A stretch of 64,000 nucleotides of DNA, from assembly GCA_029263715.1 (NCBI GenBank), contig JAJUFP010000001.1, positions 1 through 64,000 of the forward strand. Reading direction: 5' to 3'. Below are positions 29,773 through 38,507 of this stretch, in pieces. The stretch comes from Nitrososphaera sp. GTDB lineage: Archaea > Thermoproteota > Nitrososphaeria > Nitrososphaerales > Nitrososphaeraceae. Every line of letters starts with the position of its first letter. Position 1 is the stretch's first letter. The position numbers and the translations under genes were made by a program. Under the pieces are notes generated by a model. That model was not told the DNA's origin. It did not search any database and saw only the letters and a list, made by a program, of their open reading frames with translations.

Positions 29773-30243
29773 ATGGGGAAAAGTGTCGAATTTAGGATAG
29801 GCTCTGTAAAACTGGCTATATCGTTCGATTCCATCGACGAACTAAAAGCTGCATTAGGTCAGGTCGAGGAAATTAAGAAGGTTCTAAAGGAGAGCCTTCC
29901 TGAGGAATCGGTGGAACCTAGCAAAACCATAAGAAAGGATTTGGAGGGCTTTTTTGACTATCACGACGGAAAGTTGGTAATGATTAAGGCGCCAGACACG
30001 AAAGCAAAGAGGGTGTGCCTAGCACTATATGCATTTGACGCAGATGGCGCTACTCCTAAAGAGATAGCCAGCATCAGCCATGTCCAAAATCCCTCCAACA
30101 GTATTTTGCATAATCTCAGTTACAAAAAATATTTTAGACAATTGAAAAATGGAAAGTATGTGCTTACCGATGATGGTCTTGCTTATGTAACCAATAATAT
30201 TTTGACTAATCCGAAGGAGAAGAAACAAGATGCCTCGACTTAA
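29773..30243 (+). CDS. Accessory protein A, N-terminal beta/alpha region + C-terminal wHTH-like
   Basis: 156 aa; paralogous by layout and motif to the next ORF. Confidence 0.65.
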   Translation: MGKSVEFRIGSVKLAISFDSIDELKAALGQVEEIKKVLKESLPEESVEPSKTIRKDLEGFFDYHDGKLVMIKAPDTKAKRVCLALYAFDADGATPKEIASISHVQNPSNSILHNLSYKKYFRQLKNGKYVLTDDGLAYVTNNILTNPKEKKQDAST

Positions 30244-30718
30244 TCTTAAGATGCCTTATGGAGAGGTTTCAATAGACTTCACGGATAATGCCGACCTAAT
30301 ACAGCAAATAGATAAAATTGATTTTGAGGCGTTGGCAAAAACCGTCATTGACAAGGTTCCTTCCATTGTAATTCCACAAAAACAAGTCAGGGAGGAAATA
30401 AAGGACTTAATGGATACAGATGGAAAGTTTATGATATTCAAAAAAATTCCCAAACAGAAACTAGATACAGTCATACTTGCGATATATGCGTATGGAACTG
30501 GCGCAACTATAGACGAAATTAGGCATACGACAGGTATTCCTGACCCTTCGGGAGATGCTATTAACTCGGGCAGTAGCAGGAGATACTTTACCACCCTTGA
30601 CAAACAAAGCCAAATCTACGGTCTAAGCCCTGAGGGACTACAAAGGGCGTTAAATGAGATTATTCCTTCGTTGAGACAGAAAAAAGAAGATGATGAAGGC
30701 AATAAGAAAGGCGGATAA
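30230..30718 (+). CDS. Accessory protein B, paralog of protein A
   Basis: Shared layout: 'KFMIFKKIPKQKLDTVILAIYAYGTGATIDEIRHTTGIPDPSGDAINSGSSRRYFTTL' versus 'KLVMIKAPDTKAKRVCLALYAFDADGATPKEIASISHVQNPSNSILHNLSYKKYFRQL'. Confidence 0.65.
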   Translation: MPRLNLKMPYGEVSIDFTDNADLIQQIDKIDFEALAKTVIDKVPSIVIPQKQVREEIKDLMDTDGKFMIFKKIPKQKLDTVILAIYAYGTGATIDEIRHTTGIPDPSGDAINSGSSRRYFTTLDKQSQIYGLSPEGLQRALNEIIPSLRQKKEDDEGNKKGG

Positions 30719-30726
30719 GAAGTTAG

Positions 30727-31500
30727 TTGGCAATCTGGCTAGACGATTTACTGGAGCAAGTTGCCGCCGCAATAGCATTAGCAGATAGTGAAACCGAAAC
30801 TGGAAAGCGTTTGGCGTTAATAATAGTGGATAACGCAGTAGAATTTTTAATGAAAGCCTACATCGAAAACGAGACCCAACTAATAGGAAGCGGAAAGACG
30901 ATAAAGAAACCCGATTGGGATGAAATGAAACAAAATTTCAGAAAGGTTTTGGAATTTGTATTTAAACAATTTCCATCGAATACTGCCTCCATGACCGATA
31001 TTTTGTCATATCATAATTTAAGAAACGACCTTTATCATGGTGCTAAGCCACTTTCTGTCCAACCAAAACAAGTGGCGAATTATACTGAGCAATTTAAGAT
31101 GTTGCTCAATGACTTACAGAAATTCAAAATGAGTGACGACCAATGGCGCAAACAAGCCTATGACGTTTCTCAGATGATAGCCCAAAAAGAGGCGCAGACG
31201 AAAATCGTAATCTCATATTCCAACGAAAACGGGCAAACTCGGTTTAAAACGGATGTTACTATGAAGGATACCGAGGCGATTATGCACACCATTCATGCTT
31301 ATTCCCACTATTTCGGGACAGAACCATCAGTCGAGGATATTGAAGGTATTTTAACAAGTGGTCATGCACTTGAAAAAAGCGTAATTTCTAAGAGACTAGA
31401 CCACCTAAGAACCCAGAAAAAGTTACTAAAAACAAAGAGATTGTTGGACCCGAAAGCCGTAGAAACATTAAGGAAGAAGTTCGCTATCATCTTTTACTAG
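30727..31500 (+). CDS. HEPN-like domain protein with C-terminal wHTH-like region
   Basis: ILSYHNLRNDLYHGAKPLSV matches HEPN RNx3H; C-terminus HALEKSVISKRLDHLRTQKKLLKTKRLLDPKAVETL looks like a wHTH. Confidence 0.65.
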   Translation: MAIWLDDLLEQVAAAIALADSETETGKRLALIIVDNAVEFLMKAYIENETQLIGSGKTIKKPDWDEMKQNFRKVLEFVFKQFPSNTASMTDILSYHNLRNDLYHGAKPLSVQPKQVANYTEQFKMLLNDLQKFKMSDDQWRKQAYDVSQMIAQKEAQTKIVISYSNENGQTRFKTDVTMKDTEAIMHTIHAYSHYFGTEPSVEDIEGILTSGHALEKSVISKRLDHLRTQKKLLKTKRLLDPKAVETLRKKFAIIFY

Positions 31501-31541
31501 ACAGCAATTTTTTAAGTTACTCCGCCTACTACCAATTAATA

Positions 31542-31856
31542 ATGAATGTTCAAGCAAACGGTGGGCACGGATTCAATGGCGGCAGGGGCGGCGATGGCGG
31601 TAAAGTCCACATAGTTGCGGGTCAGATAATCGAAATAGAGCACCTTGAAAATGTCATAACACAAAACAATTCTACTCGAATTAATCAGGACTTCGAGCAA
31701 GTGTTAAAGGAAATCGAAGCGGATACAACCTTACAACCAGCGCAGAAATCCAAGGTTAGGGAAACGCTTGAAACGCTAAAGACTGTATTTGTGGCAGCCG
31801 AGCCGTATGCAAGACCTTTTGTTGCAGAGTTTCTAAGGAAATTATCAACAGGCTAG
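31542..31856 (+). CDS. Small Gly-rich protein with helical C-terminus
   Basis: NGGHGFNGGRGGDGGKVHIVAG then QDFEQVLKEIEADTTLQPAQKSKVRETLETLKTVF. Confidence 0.6.
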   Translation: MNVQANGGHGFNGGRGGDGGKVHIVAGQIIEIEHLENVITQNNSTRINQDFEQVLKEIEADTTLQPAQKSKVRETLETLKTVFVAAEPYARPFVAEFLRKLSTG

Positions 31857-32258
31857 CCTCCAAAGATGACTTATGTGCTCAAAACCGTATCCTTGCTCAT
31901 ATGCAAACAACTGTTGGGATTGTCAGTCTCATAAAACTAAAGCAGTTAGCACTAAGCAAGTTAAAGCCAACCTCAACATTGCGAACTATGATTTTGTCTG
32001 AGCCTGACGAATTGCCGAAGGATGATGCTCGCATAAAGATGCAAGTCTTTTCTAAGATGCTTTGTGCCGAATTAGCAAATTGAGACATTAGAAAGCATGA
32101 GATAGATTGCTTTTGCTAGTCTTGTTTCGCTCTCAAGCATAGTATCTTACCGAAAATTTGGTCAGATACCCTAGTACTTTCATCACAATGCAGATATAGA
32201 GTTATCATCATCCCGTTAAGATGGACGACACGACGGAATATTAACCGTTTTCGTCACT

Positions 32259-32278
32259 TGTGTAACTTTTTTTACACA
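32259..32278. repeat. Short inverted repeat (TGTGTAA-N6-TTACACA)
   Basis: Seen upstream of the 32334 operon. Confidence 0.5.
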
Positions 32279-32333
32279 GGCAGCAGCGTTCTGTCACTTT
32301 CGGTCTTAAATAAGAATTTTGAATTTCTACCTC

Positions 32334-32963
32334 ATGACCGCAGAGGAACAACTGGTTAATAGGATCCATTCTGCGGGGTCAGCCGGCGCAAAAAGGGCTG
32401 ATCTACGCAAAGAGTATGGCGAGATTGACGCAATCCTAGAAGATCTGGTCAGCAAAGGCGAAGTATTCGTCGACAAGCGAAAAAACGCGTACTATTGTTT
32501 TCACAAGGACCATTACATCCAGAGCCTGCTGAATTCGGACCCAAGATTCAGGCTGACGTACGACATGATAAAATCCCTTGAAGAATCTGTAAACCGTTCT
32601 TCAAAGGATGTATCCCTTGCAGTTGAGTTGCTGGCAAGCAACATCTCCAACCTGGCAAAACTAGTCTCAGAGGCCGATCACGAAATACCCAACACAGCGA
32701 GCCAAAAAAGGAGCATGAGTGTTGATGAATTTAAGAAAGAATTTGATCTGGCGCTGACCAACTCTGCATCTTCCATCGGCTGGGTCGAGCTGGCAAAAAT
32801 AAGAAACGAGCTCTGTGATAAATGCAACCTGACTTCTGAAGAGTTTTACCGTCTTGCAGGACAGGTGACAGAACAGTACCAAGACAGGTACGAGCTGTCC
32901 ACCGGTGGTCAGGAAGGCGTCATGATCCGCGGCCTTGTGCACGGCTTTGTGAGGTGCATCTGA
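32334..32963 (+). CDS. wHTH-like protein, unknown function
   Basis: EEQLVNRIHSAGSAGAKRADLRKEYGEIDAILEDLVSKGEVFVDKRKNAYYCF wHTH-like N-terminus. Confidence 0.7.
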   Translation: MTAEEQLVNRIHSAGSAGAKRADLRKEYGEIDAILEDLVSKGEVFVDKRKNAYYCFHKDHYIQSLLNSDPRFRLTYDMIKSLEESVNRSSKDVSLAVELLASNISNLAKLVSEADHEIPNTASQKRSMSVDEFKKEFDLALTNSASSIGWVELAKIRNELCDKCNLTSEEFYRLAGQVTEQYQDRYELSTGGQEGVMIRGLVHGFVRCI

Positions 32964-34597
32964 TGGCCTATCCCTACGGGCTAGAAAGCAACCCGTATCC
33001 AAGCAGCCCGACACCGACTTTGCTGGACGCCAGGATCCTTGGGGGAAAAAGACACAAGGAAGCCAAGGACGCAATATTGTCCTGCATCCTGGACTTGCAG
33101 TCCAAGGTATGCGGCGGCACGGCAACTGACAAGGATTTCAGGCTGCTTACCGTCATCCAGGATGTCGGCTCTGGCAAGACTCACCTTGCGCTGCACATCA
33201 AAGGACTAAAGGAAGTATCAGAAAGCACCGTCGTTTCATACGTCGATCTAACCCAGATCTCGCCGCGTAACATGCACAGCCTGTATGCGGCAATGCTGGG
33301 TGGGTTTGCCGACGATTACATGGAAACGCTCCGGCGGGCAGTCATCAACTACCTCCGGCAAAAGGCAGAGCGGGACGGCGGAAGTGCAAAAAAGATCTTT
33401 AACTACGGCTTTTTTGATTCGCTGTCCGGAAGGAGCCTTGCCGACAAAGCCGAGCAACTAATAAAAAAAGAATTTGTGCCAAACTATACAGCAATTGGAG
33501 AGACCCTTGGAAAGGAATTCTCGCCCATCGAAGTTACGATGCTCAAACTGGTGGTAGAAGGCAAATTCCGGTCAGACGCAGGAAATGTCTCGACCCTTGA
33601 AGACATACTGGCCAGCCTGGCATCGCTGGCCGCAATAAACCTTCGATTCCTGAATAAGATAACCATATTCCAGCTGGATGAGTTTGACTCAGACAGGGAG
33701 GCAACCGAGTTTGTAAAGGCGGTGGTAAATGCCCACATACCGGCCGCAGCTCTGATGCTGATTCTGACGCCTTCATCTTACGATGACATCCGCAAGACAA
33801 ATGCTTCCATATTTGACAGGCTGGAGAAGGCAAACTACAAGATTGATCTTGCAGGCTCCAACACCCTTGAAGAGATCCTAGACATCATTCTGGAGTACAT
33901 AAGGTTCCATGACACCAGCAACAAGCTCACCGCGGAAGAAGAAAGGGATCTGGTGGCGAAGATCAAGGTCATATACGACGAATTCCAGGATTTCAGAAAT
34001 GTCCGGTCCATGCTCAACATCATGTACCATGCAACAGAAAACGCGGCCAAGCGCAGCATTGCGGCGATTGATGAGCAGGCCATAGACGACACCATAAGAA
34101 ATGTCTACCCCGGCTTGCGCATAAGGGGAAGCGTCATGGACGTGCCCATATCGGACTTTATCCGGATCCGCCGCAACTGCAACGACGTACAGGTGCTTGA
34201 ATCGGATGTAAGAGATGCAGTTAGAAACCTTGTCAACTACGCGCATGAAGTGGGCGTCGTTGCCAAACCACACAATGTCGAGGGAAACGGCGTCGATGTC
34301 ATGTTCAGCGACATGTACGGCACCAAGGTCGCGGTGACAGTTGTTATCAACAACGACCATGCCAAGAGCTTTGAGCAGATATCCAACAAGCTCAAGACTG
34401 CCCACTTTGTTGACAAGCTAGTAATACTGACAAACGCCAACACCAGCAGCGGTTCCAATGGAAGCGCCGTGATCACCATCGACCGCCGCAAGATGATAGA
34501 CCTGATATACTTCAGCAACAAGTACAAGAACAACGAAATGCTGGAAGACGACTCGCAGCGGGCCTTGATGCTGGCAAGATCCATCAGGATCTGCTAA
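32963..34597 (+). CDS. AAA/ORC-like P-loop ATPase
   Basis: Walker A-like IQDVGSGKTHLALH; Walker B-like ITIFQLDEFD; TGATG coupling with the preceding gene. Confidence 0.75.
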   Translation: MAYPYGLESNPYPSSPTPTLLDARILGGKRHKEAKDAILSCILDLQSKVCGGTATDKDFRLLTVIQDVGSGKTHLALHIKGLKEVSESTVVSYVDLTQISPRNMHSLYAAMLGGFADDYMETLRRAVINYLRQKAERDGGSAKKIFNYGFFDSLSGRSLADKAEQLIKKEFVPNYTAIGETLGKEFSPIEVTMLKLVVEGKFRSDAGNVSTLEDILASLASLAAINLRFLNKITIFQLDEFDSDREATEFVKAVVNAHIPAAALMLILTPSSYDDIRKTNASIFDRLEKANYKIDLAGSNTLEEILDIILEYIRFHDTSNKLTAEEERDLVAKIKVIYDEFQDFRNVRSMLNIMYHATENAAKRSIAAIDEQAIDDTIRNVYPGLRIRGSVMDVPISDFIRIRRNCNDVQVLESDVRDAVRNLVNYAHEVGVVAKPHNVEGNGVDVMFSDMYGTKVAVTVVINNDHAKSFEQISNKLKTAHFVDKLVILTNANTSSGSNGSAVITIDRRKMIDLIYFSNKYKNNEMLEDDSQRALMLARSIRIC

Positions 34598-34630
34598 CAG
34601 TTATTTTCATGTTGTCTGCTAGGATAGCAT

Positions 34631-35074
34631 ATGCCCAAGCGGAACTTTACTACCCTTGAAGAGTTCAAGGCCAATATGCACAAGGAAGGTGCCACCCTGA
34701 TGGAATTCAGCGGAGGCAAGGTTCCCTGCATCATGATCAATCCAAAAAAATACAACGAGCTCTTGAAAAAGATCTACGGCAAGAAGGTGGTCGCCGACAC
34801 GCTTTTGGATATCTTTTATGATGGACAGGACGTCTTTGTCGATGTCCAGATCAAGTTCCGGGACACCGATTTTGAGGAAAATTTTCTTCTGTATGCCAAC
34901 GACATGATGGAGTTTTTTGAGGCCTTGGCTGAAAGCGGGTTGATAGCCCTTGCCCCAAGCGAGACTACCTATGCAAATTCTGAAAACGTCTTCATGATAC
35001 AGCTTCCAAGAAAGGATGCGGCAGAGCGCGCACTTGAAATTATCAAGTCAAACGCTAAAAAATACACGCGGTAA
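34631..35074 (+). CDS. Hypothetical protein, 147 aa, in ATPase operon
   Basis: Intact ORF 33 bp after the ATPase gene. Confidence 0.6.
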   Translation: MPKRNFTTLEEFKANMHKEGATLMEFSGGKVPCIMINPKKYNELLKKIYGKKVVADTLLDIFYDGQDVFVDVQIKFRDTDFEENFLLYANDMMEFFEALAESGLIALAPSETTYANSENVFMIQLPRKDAAERALEIIKSNAKKYTR

Positions 35075-35080
35075 ATCACA

Positions 35081-35245
35081 ATGGCCAAGAAAGAACCGGA
35101 AAAAGACGAGGTACCTGAAGAAATAGATACACATTACCAGCTGTACGGCAAACGTGCCTGGGAAGTGGAATACGGCGAGCGCTGCCCTTTCTGCGAAAAG
35201 AAAATAGATGAATTCGGATTCTGCGCCTGCGGCAGTGCCCAATAA
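35081..35245 (+). CDS. 54-aa zinc-ribbon-like protein
   Basis: Read by hand: MAKKEPEKDEVPEEIDTHYQLYGKRAWEVEYGERCPFCEKKIDEFGFCACGSAQ (CPFC...CACG). Confidence 0.6.
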   Translation: MAKKEPEKDEVPEEIDTHYQLYGKRAWEVEYGERCPFCEKKIDEFGFCACGSAQ

Positions 35246-35342
35246 AAGTGCGCCGGCCAAGATCAAAGGTTTTAGTTTGGTACCATAGACAGAGTTCTGT
35301 TTTTATATGCCGTTTGCTTTATGAGAAATAAGTAACAAAGTC

Positions 35343-35558
35343 ATGGCAGCTTCAAAGCAGCAGAACAAAAAACACAAAGGAGCGGGATTGAAAAAGACGC
35401 AAGAAGAATGGATAATGCAAGTCATGAAAGACAATCCTGACATGACAAGACAAGAAGCTGTTGCGGCTTTGCATGGGATAAATGACTTGAATACTGGCAA
35501 GTACAAAATCTACAAGACAGGTAAGGACCTTTTCGCAGATCTGGGTTCAAAGAATTAA
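35343..35558 (+). CDS. Small putative antitoxin
   Basis: 71 aa directly upstream of a RelE-like reading frame. Confidence 0.45.
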   Translation: MAASKQQNKKHKGAGLKKTQEEWIMQVMKDNPDMTRQEAVAALHGINDLNTGKYKIYKTGKDLFADLGSKN

Positions 35559-35572
35559 CAAGATTATCCTCT

Positions 35573-35844
35573 TTGACGTGGTACTCTCTTTTTTCAAACG
35601 AATTTAGAAAGCAGCTAAAGAAACTCCAAAAGACAAGATATTACGAAGTGAAGAAGCCATATTGGAACTGGAGAATGCCACAGACCCTGCAAAGCTAGGA
35701 GTTAGAAAGCAAGGCATTCTAAAGGATTATTATTCATATGAAGTTGGAAGGCGATTTAGAATCTTCTACAAACTTGATTACGAACACAAGATAATTGAAT
35801 TCATTTCTCTAGGAGACCACAAGCAGGTCTATGGTAAGGATTGA
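35573..35844 (+). pseudogene. RelE/ParE-like toxin interrupted by (or expressed via) a -1 frameshift
   Basis: 0-frame: (M)TWYSLFSNEFRKQLKKLQK; -1 frame from ~35632: DKILRSEEAILELENATDPAKLGVRKQGILKDYYSYEVGRRFRIFYKLDYEHKIIEFISLGDHKQVYGKD. Combined 90 aa reads as a RelE-like protein. Confidence 0.65.
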
Positions 35845-35929
35845 CCATAGTTATTTTGTTCCGGTAAAAAGAATAGCAACAAACTATCATACAATGACAC
35901 GAAAAACATGCACACAAGGGTTATAGTGG

Positions 35930-36004
35930 TGCGACGGCCGGGATTTGAACCCGGGTTACCAGATTGGCAATCTGATGTCCTAGACCAAACTGGACGACCG
36001 TCGC
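35930..36004 (-). tRNA. tRNA-Gly (GCC)
   Basis: Reverse strand GCGACGGTCGTCCAGTTTGGTCTAGGACATCAGATTGCCAATCTGGTAACCCGGGTTCAAATCCCGGCCGTCGCA, anticodon loop TTGCCAA; CCA encoded just beyond (35927-35929). Confidence 0.95.
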
Positions 36005-36244
36005 AGGACAAATTTGTCGATACGGGAAGGTAATTTAAAGTTGTCACCAAAGAATTACCAGGTATTATACGATATAACGTACTATAGCAATGGTGACAAA
36101 TCAAACCACTTATCTATATTCCATGATATCAATGGGGTAGTAATACCATGTATGATAGGCACCAGCCGAGTTTAGATCCGCAGGAAAAATACTACAGCAG
36201 TTTTCAATAAAAAAAAGAGGAAGTGTCTGAATCGCCTTTACCAG

Positions 36245-36655
36245 TTATTTCTGTATCGGACACAGAAAGTCCTCTGCTGCGACGCGGACTACAGTAACAT
36301 CTCCTGCACTTTCGGCTGCCATAACAGCTGCTTCTGAGGTCAGCAGGTATGGTGTGACATCATCGTTGAATGTGACTTTGAAGACCTTCCAGTGACCTCC
36401 GTGGTAATTTGTGTCTCCCGGTGCAACCGCCGCTATTCCAAGCTGACCTTCTGCTCCGTTGGTTACCTTGTAAAAGTTGTCCACACCTTCGTTGGGAAAG
36501 CTGGCAGGAGGGACAACTGTGCGTACTATTGTGTCGTTGTAGTAGAGGTTTCCAAATCCGGGTTTTGCAGCGAAGGAAGTTCCGACTGGGACCGCAAGTA
36601 CTGCACTGAATACAGCCAAGGCGACCAGTTTTGCAGTTAGTCGATTTTGCATCAT
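36245..36655 (-). CDS. Secreted hypothetical protein
   Basis: Signal peptide LTAKLVALAVFSAVLAVPVGTSFA. Confidence 0.65.
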   Translation of the reverse strand: MMQNRLTAKLVALAVFSAVLAVPVGTSFAAKPGFGNLYYNDTIVRTVVPPASFPNEGVDNFYKVTNGAEGQLGIAAVAPGDTNYHGGHWKVFKVTFNDDVTPYLLTSEAAVMAAESAGDVTVVRVAAEDFLCPIQK

Positions 36656-36753
36656 CAGATATGCACTGTTGCTGCAAGATAGTTAACGGTTTTTCCAGAT
36701 CTGTTCCAGATCGGGTTTGGATGTTTTAATCTCTGTTAACTGTCAAAAAGAGG

Positions 36754-36781
36754 GAGAAAATTAAAGTTGTCCATACCTAAG
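36754..36781. repeat. Imperfect direct repeat, copy 1
   Basis: GAGAAAATTAAAGTTGTCCATACCTAAG versus copy at 38508. Confidence 0.6.
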
Positions 36782-37045
36782 AATAATCAGGCAATATTTT
36801 TGTTCAGGAATTGGGGAATAATCTCTTACGTTTCTAAAGTCTGCTACCATCATAAGGCCGCGACTTTGTAAAGCAGGAATGCTTGCCATGTGGCCTTCGC
36901 AGATCCTACAGAAAAGATTATGATCTTCTCTGTAGTACGAACGTGGTCTTTAAGATATCCAAAATATAGCATTAGTTGATCGATCCAGAGATATAAGAAA
37001 ATGATAAAAGTTAGTGAAATTCAATACATTCGTTAGATTTGATTC

Positions 37046-38314
37046 TTGAGTGAAGAAATAGTCTCGAAATTAAAAGGATGCTTCTTAACTGCATGGGGTG
37101 ATGCAAGAAAAAACCCCGCTTCTACACCGGATAAGGCAGTAAGTTCTAACAGAAATTATATCGATCACCGTGAATTTGGCTCAATGACATTAGGGATGAA
37201 CGGCGTGAAGGCCATTAACGATGCTTTGTTAATACTTAATCAAATACCTGTAGTTGATATATTTTCTGACAAGAGTCTATCTGAAATGATAGAAAAATGT
37301 ATTCTGGGTTTATTGAAGGAGGAACCACGAAACATAGATGAAAAAACCTCAGATGTAGTAAAGAAATTCTTGTCTACCCTTGAGAATGAGAAAGCCCAAA
37401 AATGGAATATACTTATTCCACTATCTAACCTCAAACTCGAAGTCGAACAATTAGACGTTGGAGGGGTACTATTCTCAAAAAAGGAAAATTTTCCAGAAGA
37501 TATATTAGAGAAATTAAACAAACGCCCCAAAGTTGAAGCCGATGATGTAACGGAAAATTCGAAAGGACGCGTCTATGCTGTCCCAACTGTAGAAGCATTT
37601 GACAAAGAAAAGGCGCTAGAACTTGGAGAAAGATTGGTTGAACACGCCCTCAATATTGTTCGCTTTTATGCATTTGGTTTACTTGGGCCTTACTCAATGG
37701 GTCGTGGAAGGCGCTTTGGTATTGATGAAAGCATTTCTTGGATGTGGAAAAAGCGAATATTTTTGAGTGATAAAACAATTGGTGAAAGTCACGAAGCCAC
37801 TGGTCCATTGCGAACCTTTACCATAGATTCAGAAAGTTTGAAAACTATGCAAATGAACCATTTTGACAAGGTTAACTTAATTCTGAAGAAAAAGGATCCA
37901 ACGGAATTTGAAAAAAGATTGAAAGTCTCTATAAACTTCTTTGGAGCGGGAATATACGAATTAGATTTAGTAGATTCTTTCCTTGATTTTATTATTGCAT
38001 TGGAGAGTTTGGTACTGAAAGAACACGACCCTCCAAAAGGATTACTTGCGGAAAGAACATCTCTGATAATTGAAAGTGACTCAGATAATCGTAAAAAAAT
38101 TTTCGATAAAATGGCAGAACTATATAAAAAGCGATCAGAAATTGTCCATAGAGGAAACACGAATATCACAATTATTGAAGTTTATTCAATTGCACATTAT
38201 GCATATCTGGTCATAAAGAATTTACTTAATCATTCAGACGTGATTAAAACTACAGAGGATCTGGTTAACATGTGCAACAATGTAAAATTTGGTGGACCTC
38301 AATTTGGCATCTGA
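37046..38314 (+). CDS. Apea-like HEPN-domain protein
   Basis: C-terminal ELYKKRSEIVHRGNTNITIIEVYSIAHYAYLVIKNLL; R-x4-H motif; TTG start. Confidence 0.65.
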   Translation: MSEEIVSKLKGCFLTAWGDARKNPASTPDKAVSSNRNYIDHREFGSMTLGMNGVKAINDALLILNQIPVVDIFSDKSLSEMIEKCILGLLKEEPRNIDEKTSDVVKKFLSTLENEKAQKWNILIPLSNLKLEVEQLDVGGVLFSKKENFPEDILEKLNKRPKVEADDVTENSKGRVYAVPTVEAFDKEKALELGERLVEHALNIVRFYAFGLLGPYSMGRGRRFGIDESISWMWKKRIFLSDKTIGESHEATGPLRTFTIDSESLKTMQMNHFDKVNLILKKKDPTEFEKRLKVSINFFGAGIYELDLVDSFLDFIIALESLVLKEHDPPKGLLAERTSLIIESDSDNRKKIFDKMAELYKKRSEIVHRGNTNITIIEVYSIAHYAYLVIKNLLNHSDVIKTTEDLVNMCNNVKFGGPQFGI

Positions 38315-38507
38315 ACTTTATCGTAGTACACAACTAGCTATCAAAAAGGTCATCAAACCCCCACCTTGAGACGCTTTTTTGATCGACTCACTGAGGTAAT
38401 CCGTGTCTATCCATATCCTGCTGCGCCTGTAGAATTTTCGTATCACACTTATGCACTTGTTGATTATCTGGCTTGACAGGTCCTTTATTAAAACGCACAA
38501 TATTATG

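Noticed and set aside
31901-32083. 60-aa ORF after the Gly-rich gene
   Set aside because: No recognisable features and overlapped by a minus-strand ORF of similar length; could be real, but unsupported.
33878-34405. 175-aa minus-strand ORF
   Set aside because: Antisense to the ATPase gene.
38318-38500. 60-aa minus-strand ORF between the Apea-like HEPN gene and the right repeat
   Set aside because: Short and without motifs; possible remnant but not supportable.
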